Shown piece by piece: positions 50,527 to 59,342 of a DNA stretch of 64,000 nt. The notes under the pieces were generated by a model. That model was not told the DNA's origin and searched no databases. It saw nothing but the letters and a program-made list of their open reading frames with translations. Made by a program: the position numbers and the translations under genes. The stretch is from an uncultured Candidatus Binatia bacterium (GTDB lineage: Bacteria; Desulfobacterota; Binatia; Bin18). Location of the stretch: contig OY282457.1 of assembly GCA_958296235.1 (NCBI GenBank), positions 2,661,338 to 2,725,337 on the forward strand. The letters are read 5' to 3'. Numbering within the stretch: position 1 is the stretch's first letter; each line of letters begins with the position of its first letter.

Positions 50527-51918
50527 ATGCGACCCGACGACCGACACACGCTGCTCACGGCGCTCTTTTGGACGGCCATTGAGGCGGTCCACCCGCGCCA
50601 TTTGATCCCACAGACTGTTACGGTTGAAAAGGAACATCTGCTCGTTCGGCCACGAGACGCGACCGCTGGCGCGTTGACGCTCGCTCTGACGGGTCGCCTC
50701 TTCCTGATTGGAGCAGGTAAGGGGGCCGGCAGCATGGCCCAGGCGCTGATGCCCGTGCTGGGCCAGAGGAGCATTGGCGGCTGTGTCATCATTCCGAGCG
50801 AGCAAGCGGTCTCTGACCTGTCTCTGCCTGGAGTGCGGGTAGTGCAAGGGGAGCATCCCTTGCCCGGACCGGGCAGTGCATACGCGACCCAAGCACTTGT
50901 GGAAAGCCTCTCTCAGGTCCAACCCTACGACCTCGTCCTTGTGTGTCTGACTGGTGGGGCCTCCAGTCTGCTGGTGCGGCCCGCGGTCGGGCTGACGCTT
51001 GCCGACAAGACCGCCACCAACGCGGTTTTATTGGAATGCGGAGCGGACATCCTGGCGCTGAACACCGTGCGCAAACACATATCCCAGATAAAAGGCGGCT
51101 GGCTCGCGCACCATGCACAGCCCGCGACTGTGGCCAGCCTGATCCTGTCGGACGTGATTGGTGACGATCTGAGTGTGATCGGCTCGGGCCCGACCGTCGC
51201 CGATCCAACGACGTTTATGGACGCCTGGCGGGTGGTGGAGCACTACGACATCGCAGCGCGGCTCCCCCAGTCCGTATGCATGCATCTGCGGCAAGGCGTC
51301 CGCAGGGCCTTGCCTGAGACGCCAAAACCCGGAGACCCGCTATTCTCTCGCGTCCACAATATGCTGATTGGCTCGAATCCTCTGGCGCTACAGGCTGTCC
51401 GCGAGGCTGCGGCGCGCCGAGGGCTGCGCTCTCACCTGATTGCTCAGCCGCTCGCTGGTGACTCACTCGTGGCCGGACGTAATTTTGCCCAGACCCTGCG
51501 CGCCGTTCGTCAGCGCTGCTCTGACCCGACGTGTCTGCTGGCTGGTGGCGAGACAACGGTGCAGGTCCGAGGGACTGGGAAAGGGGGACGCAATCAGGAA
51601 TTTGCGCTGGCTGTCGCCCAGGAACTCGCCGGGGAAGCCGGGTGGAGCCTGCTGAGCGCGGGAACGGACGGCATAGATGGTCCGACCGATGCCGCCGGAG
51701 CCTTTGTGGATGGCCGGACGCTGGGTCGAGCGCGGCGCAAAAATCTCGATCCCGCTCAATTCCTGCGTAATAATGACACCTATACCTTCTTTTCTGCTCT
51801 CGGCGACGTGTTTCGCCCAGGCTCAACGGGCACAAACGTGATGGATATGAAAATTGCGCTGGTGGTTCCTCCCGGCGCTGAAGAGTGCCACGGCAAAAAA
51901 GAACAGGACAGCGAGTAG
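50527..51918 (+). CDS. glycerate 2-kinase (GckA/TtuD, MOFRL family)
   Basis: 463 residues from ATG 50527; the open frame begins earlier, overlapping the previous gene. LFLIGAGKGAGSMAQALMP, VVQGEHPLPGPGS, VCLTGGASSLL and LALNTVRKHISQIKGGWLA are typical, with the MOFRL-domain GGETTVQVRGTGKGGRNQEFA (quoted core TGKGGRNQEFALA). It phosphorylates glycerate at C2 in the serine/glyoxylate routes. The DUF309 gene follows four bases later. Confidence 0.92.
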   Translation: MRPDDRHTLLTALFWTAIEAVHPRHLIPQTVTVEKEHLLVRPRDATAGALTLALTGRLFLIGAGKGAGSMAQALMPVLGQRSIGGCVIIPSEQAVSDLSLPGVRVVQGEHPLPGPGSAYATQALVESLSQVQPYDLVLVCLTGGASSLLVRPAVGLTLADKTATNAVLLECGADILALNTVRKHISQIKGGWLAHHAQPATVASLILSDVIGDDLSVIGSGPTVADPTTFMDAWRVVEHYDIAARLPQSVCMHLRQGVRRALPETPKPGDPLFSRVHNMLIGSNPLALQAVREAAARRGLRSHLIAQPLAGDSLVAGRNFAQTLRAVRQRCSDPTCLLAGGETTVQVRGTGKGGRNQEFALAVAQELAGEAGWSLLSAGTDGIDGPTDAAGAFVDGRTLGRARRKNLDPAQFLRNNDTYTFFSALGDVFRPGSTGTNVMDMKIALVVPPGAEECHGKKEQDSE

Positions 51919-51921
51919 AGT

Positions 51922-52296
51922 ATGCCTCGGCTCCTGTTGTTACGCGGAGTGGCGGCTTTTAACGCGGGCCGTTTCCTTACCGCTCATGAAATCTGGGAAG
52001 CCGTCTGGAATGAGACGGTTGGCGAAGAGAAACGTTTTGTTCAGGGGCTTGTGCAGTTGGCCGCCGGCTACCTCAAGCTTTCCAGCGCCCAGTATCAAGG
52101 TGCCCGCAAACTCCTCACGCGCGGTTGCCAGACGCTACGGACATATCCACCACTCTATGCCGGACTCCGGGTCAGCCTGCTGTCTGACGCCAGCCTCACA
52201 GTTATCCGCAAACTGGAAACGGGGAGGACGGGGACAGACATTCAGCCCCCGCAAATCCAAACGGCGCCATCAGAACCCCAGCCGGGCCGGTCCTGA
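51922..52296 (+). CDS. DUF309 family protein
   Basis: 124 residues. FNAGRFLTAHEIWEAVWNE and RFVQGLVQLAAGYLKLSSAQ with a following GARKLLTRG are the DUF309 pattern (helical, HExxE-like HEIWE). Function unknown. Tight spacing to the glycerate kinase gene indicates one operon. Confidence 0.85.
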   Translation: MPRLLLLRGVAAFNAGRFLTAHEIWEAVWNETVGEEKRFVQGLVQLAAGYLKLSSAQYQGARKLLTRGCQTLRTYPPLYAGLRVSLLSDASLTVIRKLETGRTGTDIQPPQIQTAPSEPQPGRS

Positions 52297-52318
52297 ATGG
52301 GCATTCAGTCAGTTTTTC

Positions 52319-52348
52319 TTGACAAAACCCAAGCGTCAATAGTATGAC
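52319..52348 (+). promoter_or_regulatory. putative sigma-70-type promoter
   Basis: TTGACA at 52319-52324, 18-base spacer, TATGAC at 52343-52348, ahead of the homoserine-kinase-like gene. Confidence 0.5.
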
Positions 52349-52412
52349 TGTACATCTGGACAGTACGAGGAGGGAGTGGAAACGGTTGAGGTCCATGTCC
52401 GAAGAAGTCTGC

Positions 52413-53450
52413 ATGGCTGTCTATACGCTCCTTGACCGCAAAGCCGTTAATCGTCTCGTCAAAGACTATGGATTAGGGCGTTTGTCAACCATTCAAGGCA
52501 CCTCTGCCGGGTCGGTGAACACCCATTATTGCCTTGAGGCCGCGAAGGGAAAATTCGTTCTGCGGATTGACGAGGTCAAAGACACGAGCGACGCGCAGCG
52601 CGAAATCGACTTTCTGCTCTTCTTGCGGAAACAAGGCTTTCCGTGCCCACGGCCGATGGCCGATAAAAACGGTTCCTATCTCCAGCACTACGAAAAGAAG
52701 GCGGTCTCACTCTATCGGCATCTGTCCGGCAAGGATTTCTCGGTAGCAACGCTCACCAATGCGCATATAGAAAAAATAGGCCAGACCCTGGCCCGGCTCC
52801 ATATCATTGGCCAGGAATATGAGACCCCGATCAGAAACCGGTTTGCTTTTGATCGCGTACGCGATATCCATCAAAACCTGCGCGGCCGTATTGCGGTCCA
52901 TCTGAAGCATCTCGGCCATGTCCTGGATGACGAAATCGCGCATCAGGAAGAATATCGAGCGGAAAAGCTCCCAAAAGGCATGATCCACGGAGACCTCTTT
53001 CCTGATAACGTCCTGTTTCGTGGGGGGAGAGTCGTTGGGGTGCTCGACTTTGAAGCGGCCTGTTCTGGAAAGTTCATTGCTGACCTGGCAACTGCCGTAA
53101 ACGCCATGTGCTATTACGAGGAGCGCTACCATATTGGCCGGTTCAACGCCCTCCTTGACGGCTATCAGTCGGAGCGCACGCTTTCACTGTCCGAGTGGGA
53201 CGCCTTTCCGAATGAACTCCGCTTTTCCGCCTTCCGGTTTACCCTGACCCGCCTGCGTGATTTTTTCTTCCGCCACATAGATGAAAAACGACGGGTGAAT
53301 AAGGATTATCGGGAATTCTTTAACCGTCTCAGAATCCTCCGCCGGGAGCGGAGCGGGGGGATGGACCAGATGCTCCTCACAATGGCAACCGGATATGATT
53401 ACCGCAAGTATCAAAAGATCCATGCCGAAGAAAAAGGCGTCAGCGTCTAA
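52413..53450 (+). CDS. homoserine kinase-like protein (APH fold, ThrB2 type)
   Basis: 345 residues from ATG 52413 (ATG 52395 also possible). It begins MAVYTLLDRKAVNRLVKDYG, as ThrB2-type homoserine kinases do. The APH catalytic loop is KGMIHGDLFPDNVLF and the metal motif GVLDFEAACSGKFIADLAT. It would phosphorylate homoserine for threonine synthesis, or a similar alcohol. The next gene, a biotin carboxylase, lies 59 bases on. Confidence 0.85.
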   Translation: MAVYTLLDRKAVNRLVKDYGLGRLSTIQGTSAGSVNTHYCLEAAKGKFVLRIDEVKDTSDAQREIDFLLFLRKQGFPCPRPMADKNGSYLQHYEKKAVSLYRHLSGKDFSVATLTNAHIEKIGQTLARLHIIGQEYETPIRNRFAFDRVRDIHQNLRGRIAVHLKHLGHVLDDEIAHQEEYRAEKLPKGMIHGDLFPDNVLFRGGRVVGVLDFEAACSGKFIADLATAVNAMCYYEERYHIGRFNALLDGYQSERTLSLSEWDAFPNELRFSAFRFTLTRLRDFFFRHIDEKRRVNKDYREFFNRLRILRRERSGGMDQMLLTMATGYDYRKYQKIHAEEKGVSV

Positions 53451-53509
53451 TGGTCTGTCCGGTGCAGGCCCCTGCGTCCTGACAGCATTGAGAAGGCATC
53501 TGGACTGCT

Positions 53510-55006
53510 GTGTTTTCAAAGATACTCATTGCGAACCGAGGTGAGATCGCCACTCGTATCGCCCGGACCTGTCGCGAAATGGGTATTGCGACAGTGGCTG
53601 TGTACTCAGAGGCCGACCGTTCTTCACCCCATCTGTATGTGGCGGACGAGGCCGTGTGTGTGGGGCTGGCTCAGGCGAGCGAGAGCTATCTTCACGGGGA
53701 GTCCATCCTGGCCGCGGCCCGCCGGACCGGAGCTGACGCGATCCATCCTGGCTACGGATTTTTATCGGAGAATGCGACGTTTGCTCGGGCCGTGGCTGAT
53801 GCCGGCCTGACCTTTATCGGTCCGGCCCCGGATGCCCTGTCCGCGGTCGGAAACAAAATTGTTGCGCGCCGGACAGTGGCCCAACTCGGCGTGCCGGTGA
53901 TCCCCGCGCTTGAAGACCTGGCTACCGACCCAGAGGCTGTGCGTGAGCAAGTTGCAACGCTCGGCTACCCCCTATTGATTAAAGCCGCGGCGGGTGGCGG
54001 CGGTAAGGGGATGCGCATTGTGCGTGAGGAAGCCGAGTTGGTTGAGGCCTTGTCCGCGGCGCAGCGCGAAGCCGCAGCCGCCTTTGCCGAAGGCACGGTG
54101 TATGTTGAGCGTTTTCTCGAACGTCCACATCATGTGGAAGTCCAGATTCTTGGCGACACTGCCGGCAATATCGTCCATCTTGGCGAACGGGAGTGCTCCA
54201 TTCAGCGGCGCTATCAGAAAATAGTTGAAGAGACCCCCTCGCCGGCTGTGTCCGCTGCTCTGCGGCAGAAGATGACGCTGGCCGCGCTGACTGTGGCCAG
54301 GGCGGTGGGCTACGACAATGCCGGAACCGTAGAGTTCATCCTCGACAACGACGGGAATTTCTATTTCCTTGAAGTCAACGCGCGCCTCCAGGTTGAGCAT
54401 CCGATTACCGAGTGGATTACCGGTCTGGATCTGGTGCACGAACAAATCCGGATTGCCGCCGGGGAAGCGCTGGGCTTCCAGCAAGACGATATCCGCCGCA
54501 ACGGCCACGCCCTTGAGTGCCGTTTGTATGCGGAAGATGCCGCGCGCGGGTTCCTGCCGTCGCCCGGACATGTACTGGCGTGGCATGCGCCCCAGGGGCC
54601 GGGGGTCCGGGTTGATTCCGGGGTCGAGTCGCAGACCGAGGTGCCGATATATTACGATCCCATGATTGCCAAGATTTCGACCTGGGGAGCGGACCGTGAG
54701 TCAGCCCGGAGACGCATGGCCGGGGCGCTTCGTCAAACGGCTATTCTGGGACTTACGACCAATCTTCCTTTTTTGATTGATCTCATGGACCACCCTGCCT
54801 TTGCCGCTGGCGATACCCACACCGGCTTTCTGTCCGAGCATTTTCCGAACTGGCAGCCTGGCGAGCAGCCGCATAGGCTGGCGGCTGCGTTGGCCGCCAG
54901 TCTGCGCCGTGGTCCACATCGAAACGGTGAGGGACAGACTCCTTTGCCGGCGCAGGACTCCCCCACACCGTGGCGACAGCTTGGCGGTTGGCGCTCCGGC
55001 TCCTGA
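53510..55006 (+). CDS. biotin carboxylase subunit of an acyl-CoA carboxylase
   Basis: 498 residues, GTG start. FSKILIANRGEIATRIARTC at the N-terminus, ATP-grasp Gly loop KAAAGGGGKGMRIV, biotin/ATP motifs GERECSIQRRYQKIVEETPS and FLEVNARLQVEHPITE. The C-terminal extra part (DSPTPWRQLGGW) matches carboxylases for methylcrotonyl-, geranyl- or propionyl-CoA more than plain AccC. It carboxylates the biotin carrier coded just downstream. A palindromic element separates the two genes. Confidence 0.93.
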   Translation: MFSKILIANRGEIATRIARTCREMGIATVAVYSEADRSSPHLYVADEAVCVGLAQASESYLHGESILAAARRTGADAIHPGYGFLSENATFARAVADAGLTFIGPAPDALSAVGNKIVARRTVAQLGVPVIPALEDLATDPEAVREQVATLGYPLLIKAAAGGGGKGMRIVREEAELVEALSAAQREAAAAFAEGTVYVERFLERPHHVEVQILGDTAGNIVHLGERECSIQRRYQKIVEETPSPAVSAALRQKMTLAALTVARAVGYDNAGTVEFILDNDGNFYFLEVNARLQVEHPITEWITGLDLVHEQIRIAAGEALGFQQDDIRRNGHALECRLYAEDAARGFLPSPGHVLAWHAPQGPGVRVDSGVESQTEVPIYYDPMIAKISTWGADRESARRRMAGALRQTAILGLTTNLPFLIDLMDHPAFAAGDTHTGFLSEHFPNWQPGEQPHRLAAALAASLRRGPHRNGEGQTPLPAQDSPTPWRQLGGWRSGS

Positions 55007-55030
55007 TACCCGAAATATTCTGGAACGACT

Positions 55031-55087
55031 CAAAGCGTAAGCATGTCCTCCACTAGACAGGAGAGGCTGGATACGTTTACCCTTTCT
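55031..55087. repeat. dispersed palindromic element, copy 9
   Basis: Left arm CAAAGCGTAAGCATGTCC, right arm GGATACGTTTACCCTTTCTG. Between the biotin carboxylase and carrier genes; the right arm sits just before the carrier gene start. Confidence 0.75.
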
Positions 55088-55094
55088 GAAGTGT

Positions 55095-55616
55095 ATGAAG
55101 ACTGTACTCTATGTTGCGGGCGAAGAGCTGGCGCTGGAATATCACCAACACGGCGATAGCGACGCTGTGTACGACCTGGTCTGGAACGGACAGGCTCAGC
55201 CACCGGCACACGTAATCGCTATCCGGGATGATACGATCACCCTCCTCGTTGATGGGCGTCCTCTTCATGCCTATGTGGTCCGGGATGGCGACCGCAGCCT
55301 GATATCCATCGAAGGGCGGACCTACGAATTCAATCACACTCCTCCCAGACACGCCCGCGCCCGTCAGCGGGGGACGAGCGGGAGCTTTGAGCCTGAGATC
55401 CGCTCTCCCATGCCGGGTAAAATTCTCGACGTTAAGGTCGTCGCAGGCGAGGTCGTCGCGGAGGGCCAAACCCTCGTGCTGCTCGAAGCGATGAAAATGG
55501 AGAATGCGCTGGCCGCCGAGGGGCAGGCCCGTGTGGCGAGCATCCATGTGGCCGACGGAGACCTCGTCGAACTTGGTCAGATTCTGGTCGAGCTTGAGCC
55601 CATCGAAGCAGAGTAG
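55095..55616 (+). CDS. biotin carboxyl carrier protein
   Basis: 173 residues. The C-terminal biotinyl domain has PMPGKILDVKVVAGEVVAEG and the biotinylated Lys in LLEAMKMENALAAE, followed by VADGDLVELGQILVELEP. The N-terminal 90 residues are a beta-rich arm of the kind that docks on the carboxylase subunits. It works with the gene at 53510. The carboxyltransferase subunit is not in the window. Confidence 0.93.
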   Translation: MKTVLYVAGEELALEYHQHGDSDAVYDLVWNGQAQPPAHVIAIRDDTITLLVDGRPLHAYVVRDGDRSLISIEGRTYEFNHTPPRHARARQRGTSGSFEPEIRSPMPGKILDVKVVAGEVVAEGQTLVLLEAMKMENALAAEGQARVASIHVADGDLVELGQILVELEPIEAE

Positions 55617-55705
55617 ATGGATTAAAGACGAGGACCGTGCGCGTGCACGTATTCTCGTGAATCCGCAGGGGCAACCCGCATTGCCCCTGCGCACTGACAT
55701 GGCTC

Positions 55706-56620
55706 TCAGCCGAGTTGGGACCCGACCTCAAGCCCAATATGCCCGGCGAGTTCATCCGCGGCGATTTTGCCCTGTTCACCGCGCAATTTTCTGGCCACGA
55801 CCGTGCCACCGTTCAGGGCAATACGGACAGTCCCGTCCCCAAGAGCGACCACTTGTCCCGGTGTGGCCGGCCCGCCAGTTGGCTGCAGGCGACAGTCATA
55901 CAGGCGAATTTTCTGCCCCTGCCATAGTGTCGATGCGCCGGGCTGCGGGTCGCAGCCGCGGATATGATCGAAGACGGCTTGCGCTGGCTGAGACCAGTCA
56001 ATGCCGGAATGTTCATCCCGACACAATGGATCGTAATTGGCTTGGGATTCGTCCTGGACAATGCGCGGCGGACTGCCGGCGTGAATCAGATCGATGGCTT
56101 CACCAGCGGCCTCAACACCGAGCGGGAAGAGTTTATTGAAGTAGAGGGTTCCGGTTGTCTCTTCCGGGCCGATCTCGACTTCTTTTTGAACCAGTATCGG
56201 ACCGGTATCAATGCCCTCGTCCACCCAGAACCAGGAGATGCCGGTCTTTTTCTCACCATTGATCAGGGTCCAATTAATCGCACTCCCGCCGCGGTATTTG
56301 GGTAAGAGCGAAGGGTGAAAACAAATACTGCCAAGTTTGGGCGCGTTGAACACTGGAGGCGGGACAATTTGGGTCACAAACGCCAACACCGCGAGATCAG
56401 CGTCAAGTGCTTGAAATTGCTCCAGAACCTCAGGGCCCTTCATGGAGCGGTGTTGATACACGGGAATATCGAGTTCCCCGGCCCGCTTTTTGACCGGATC
56501 AAACTTTCCCTCGACTCTATCCGGCGGGCAGAACACCGCCAGGATGTCCTCGCCCTTATCCCTGAGCTTATCGAGCGTTTTCTCCGCAAACGCGGCTTGA
56601 CCAATGAGAATGATACGCAT
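55706..56620 (-). CDS. formyltransferase family protein (10-formyl-THF hydrolase-like domain)
   Basis: 304 residues from ATG 56620 (GGAG upstream). It begins MRIILIGQAAFAEKTLDKLR and carries ICFHPSLLPKYRGGSAINWT, GISWFWVDEGIDTGPILVQK and the C-terminal HIRGCDPQPGASTLW. The pattern is closer to the N-terminal hydrolase domain of 10-formyltetrahydrofolate dehydrogenase than to Fmt, whose usual gene order (with def) is absent. Asn/His/Asp of the catalytic site are present (INW, HPS, DTGPI). Likely transfers or releases formyl groups; exact reaction open. Confidence 0.85.
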   Translation of the reverse strand: MRIILIGQAAFAEKTLDKLRDKGEDILAVFCPPDRVEGKFDPVKKRAGELDIPVYQHRSMKGPEVLEQFQALDADLAVLAFVTQIVPPPVFNAPKLGSICFHPSLLPKYRGGSAINWTLINGEKKTGISWFWVDEGIDTGPILVQKEVEIGPEETTGTLYFNKLFPLGVEAAGEAIDLIHAGSPPRIVQDESQANYDPLCRDEHSGIDWSQPAQAVFDHIRGCDPQPGASTLWQGQKIRLYDCRLQPTGGPATPGQVVALGDGTVRIALNGGTVVARKLRGEQGKIAADELAGHIGLEVGSQLG

Positions 56621-56661
56621 GGGGGTTCTCCTTTCCGTACGGGACGTTTGACAGTCTGTTG

Positions 56662-56718
56662 GCAAAGGGTAAACGTCTCCGGCTTTTTGTCTGACTGGCG
56701 AACACGTTGACTCTTTGG
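56662..56718. repeat. dispersed palindromic element, copy 10
   Basis: Left arm GCAAAGGGTAAACGTCTCC, right arm GCGAACACGTTGACTCTTTGG. Between the formyltransferase and the N-formylglutamate amidohydrolase genes. Confidence 0.7.
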
Positions 56719-56725
56719 GGTGTTT

Positions 56726-57460
56726 TCAGCGTGAAGGAAACACGGACGTGAGTACCTGGCTCAGCTTTTGGCCTATTGCGGCAATATTCGTCCTGTCCAG
56801 CAATAAGCCGTTATTGATTTCGATTTCGAGATAGACGAGATTATGACGCTCGCCATGACTCCGGGCGCTGAAGATAAGACCCTCATAACCGGAGTAGGGC
56901 TCGTTACCGCGCACCCGATAGCCGGCATGGCCCAGCCCCTGTCCAAACTCCCGAGCGAGGTCTTCGTAGCGGTCAAATAGGATGCCCAAATCAAACGATC
57001 TTTTTTTCTCACCGAGGACCGGAGTAAAGCTGTGAACACTGAGCAGAAGAACAGGCGCTGGCGTTTTTTGCGCCAGCACGTGGTCAATAGCCGCATGATA
57101 GGGTTGGTAGAATTGCGTAATGCGTCGCTGTTGCTCTGCCTCAGTCAGATGCCTATTGGCCGGCACGCGCGTGCCATCGCTCTCGGGAATAATGAGACCG
57201 GCGTCTGACAGGTCACGGTTACAGTCAATCAAGAGGCGGGAGTATTGAGATAAAATAGCCGTGGAATCAATATGTTGAATGACCTCTTGGACAACCGCTC
57301 GCGCACCGATATCCCAGCCGATATGTCGCCGCAACTCGTCAGCAGGAAGTCCGAGAGTCCCGTATTCGGGCGGGAGCGCGCAGGATGCGTGTTCACAGGT
57401 GAGCACCACCGGAAAGGTCCCGTTCGGGTTGAGAATCGTGAAGGAAGCCTGTGATCGCAT
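56726..57460 (-). CDS. N-formylglutamate amidohydrolase family protein
   Basis: 244 residues. VVLTCEHASCALPPEYG at the start, HIGWDIGARAV, SRLLIDCNRDL, LLLSVHSFTPV and EIEINNGLL are the FGase pattern with metal-binding Glu/His. It cleaves formate or acyl groups from N-acyl amino acids. It is on the same strand as, and just upstream of, the formyltransferase gene; both handle formyl groups, so a shared pathway is plausible. Divergent from the IclR gene. Confidence 0.88.
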   Translation of the reverse strand: MRSQASFTILNPNGTFPVVLTCEHASCALPPEYGTLGLPADELRRHIGWDIGARAVVQEVIQHIDSTAILSQYSRLLIDCNRDLSDAGLIIPESDGTRVPANRHLTEAEQQRRITQFYQPYHAAIDHVLAQKTPAPVLLLSVHSFTPVLGEKKRSFDLGILFDRYEDLAREFGQGLGHAGYRVRGNEPYSGYEGLIFSARSHGERHNLVYLEIEINNGLLLDRTNIAAIGQKLSQVLTSVFPSR

Positions 57461-57495
57461 GTCGAAATTCCCGACAAAACAATTTTATAACTCTG

Positions 57496-57543
57496 TTGAC
57501 AACCGAAGGGGGTTTAAATTAGAACAGTTTTTCCATTAGGAAA
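57496..57543 (+). promoter_or_regulatory. putative promoter and operator of the IclR gene
   Basis: TTGACA at 57496-57501 with TAGAAC at 57520-57525 (18-base spacer), then a perfect arm pair TTTCC-ATTA-GGAAA at 57529-57543 just downstream. This site lies between divergent genes and fits autoregulation by the IclR protein. Confidence 0.45.
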
Positions 57544-57572
57544 CCGTTCGCATTTCCGGCTAAGGAGATATC

Positions 57573-58352
57573 GTGGTGCGACGAGAAAAAAGCAATTATA
57601 TCATCCAGGCGGTCGCCCATGCCCTTGATGTTCTTGAGCAATTCCATACCGATGCGGAGCTCGGTGTGACCGAACTGAGCAAACGGCTCACCCTTCACAA
57701 AAACAATGTCTTCCGAATTCTAGCAACATTGGAATCACGCGGCTATATCGAACAAAATCGCTCGACTGAAAACTATCGTCTGGGCACAAAGTGCTTGCAA
57801 CTCGGGCAGACCTATATCCAACACATGGGGCTGTTGCAACAAGCCAAGCCCGTCCTGTGTGAGGTTGTCCAGTCCTGTCGTGAGACGGCCTATGTGACCG
57901 TTATGCGGCAGGGAAAAGTTGTGCCGGTTGACATGGTTGAACCCGACCAGGCCGTTCGCATTGTCTCGCATATCGGGGAGAGCCTGCCCCTGCACTGTAC
58001 GGCTGCGGGGAAAGTCCATTTAGCCTTTGAGACCAGAGAAGACGCACGACGCGTCCTGCTTGATTCGCTCCAGACGCATACCGAGCAAACCATTACCGAC
58101 CGTACATTGCTCGAAGCCCAGCTCAACGAGGTGGCCCAGAAAGGCTATGCGCTTGAAAACGGTGAGCACCTGGCCGATGTACGGACGCTGGCCGTGCCGA
58201 TCCGGGATTACACCCGGACGGTCGTCGGGAGCTTAGCGGTCAGCGGTCCTGCCTATCGGATTGGGCTGGAACGGCTTGAGCAAGAGTTGGTCCCTCTGGC
58301 CATCCAGGCGGGGAAAGAACTCTCCAGCCGTCTTGGTCATCCGATTTCTTGA
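57573..58352 (+). CDS. IclR-family transcriptional regulator
   Basis: 259 residues, GTG start after AAGGAGATATC. N-terminal winged helix: VAHALDVLEQFHTDAELGVT, LSKRLTLHKNNVFRILATLE. C-terminal effector domain: HCTAAGKVHLAF, and LAVPIRDYTRTVVGSLAVSGP. It probably controls the divergent N-formylglutamate amidohydrolase and formyltransferase genes. Effector unknown. Confidence 0.94.
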   Translation: MVRREKSNYIIQAVAHALDVLEQFHTDAELGVTELSKRLTLHKNNVFRILATLESRGYIEQNRSTENYRLGTKCLQLGQTYIQHMGLLQQAKPVLCEVVQSCRETAYVTVMRQGKVVPVDMVEPDQAVRIVSHIGESLPLHCTAAGKVHLAFETREDARRVLLDSLQTHTEQTITDRTLLEAQLNEVAQKGYALENGEHLADVRTLAVPIRDYTRTVVGSLAVSGPAYRIGLERLEQELVPLAIQAGKELSSRLGHPIS

Positions 58353-58372
58353 GTTATACGGATTTTTTGGCC

Positions 58373-58397
58373 GCTGGAGGACACATTTACTCTTTCC
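58373..58397. repeat. dispersed palindromic element, half copy
   Basis: Only the right arm remains: CGCTGGAGGACACATTTACTC then TTT (split). It follows the IclR gene. Confidence 0.5.
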
Positions 58398-58520
58398 GTC
58401 CCGCCGGTCCGGGCGTGCCTGCTTGACAGTCAGGGTGTGAAGCGTTGAACTAGGAGCGGCGCCTGAAGCGAGACAGACGAAGACCATAGATGCGCAATTT
58501 ATGACAGGAGGAAAGCACTG

Positions 58521-59276
58521 GTGAAAGTACTTGTGACGGTCAAACGGGTCCCTGACCCGGAGACAACGATCCGTGTGAAATCTGATGGCTCTGGCATTGA
58601 GACAGATAATATCAAATATGTCATCAACCCGTTTGATGAGATCGCGCTTGAGGAAGCCCTGCGCCTCAAGGAAAAGCTGGGCTCTGGCGAGGTGGTGTTA
58701 GTCAGTATTGGCGATAGGGTGGTGACTGAGCAGCTCAGGACCGGACTGGCGATGGGCGCTGATCGGGCCATCTTAGTTGGCTGTGACCAGGACTTGGATT
58801 CCTTGGCCGTTGCCCGAATCCTGGCCAAAATTGTTGAAGACGAAAGCCCTCAACTTGTGCTCATGGGCAAACAGGCGATTGACGACGACGCCAATCAAGC
58901 CGGCCAGATGCTGGCGGCGCTGTTGGGCTGGCCCCAAGCGACCTTTGCCTCTGAAGTTGTGCTGTCCGATGACCAGCAAGCCGTCAAGGTCACGCGCGAA
59001 GTGGATGGGGGGCTGGAAACAATCGGCTTTGCCCTGCCCGGCATTATTACCTCTGATTTACGACTCAACGAGCCCCGCTACGCCTCCCTGCCGGGGATTA
59101 TGAAGGCGCGCAAAAAAGAGATCAGAGAAATTGTGGCGACAGACCTCGGCGTTGATATTGCCCCCCGCTTGACGATCAAGAGCCTTGAGCCGCCAACTCA
59201 GAAAGAGGCCGGCAAAAAAGTGGAGACCGTAGAAGAGTTGATTGGTCTGCTGCACGACGAGGCGAAAGTGATCTAA
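58521..59276 (+). CDS. etfB: electron transfer flavoprotein beta subunit
   Basis: 251 residues, GTG start with GGAGG upstream. MKVLVTVKRVPDPETTIRVK, the signature NPFDEIALEEALRLKEK and VLMGKQAIDDDANQAGQMLA are diagnostic. With EtfA it carries electrons from acyl-CoA dehydrogenases to the membrane quinone pool through ETF-QO. It binds AMP; FAD sits on EtfA. Confidence 0.97.
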   Translation: MKVLVTVKRVPDPETTIRVKSDGSGIETDNIKYVINPFDEIALEEALRLKEKLGSGEVVLVSIGDRVVTEQLRTGLAMGADRAILVGCDQDLDSLAVARILAKIVEDESPQLVLMGKQAIDDDANQAGQMLAALLGWPQATFASEVVLSDDQQAVKVTREVDGGLETIGFALPGIITSDLRLNEPRYASLPGIMKARKKEIREIVATDLGVDIAPRLTIKSLEPPTQKEAGKKVETVEELIGLLHDEAKVI

Positions 59277-59342
59277 CGGTCCTGTGCGGTAGCGGTATAT
59301 ATTGGGCCCAGCGCCACACGAGGACATCTGGAGACGAAAAGA

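Noticed and set aside
54777-55040. Frameshift at the 3' end of the biotin carboxylase gene
   Set aside because: A second open frame overlaps the end, but the main frame ends in TPWRQLGGW, the normal motif of this carboxylase type, so the gene is intact.
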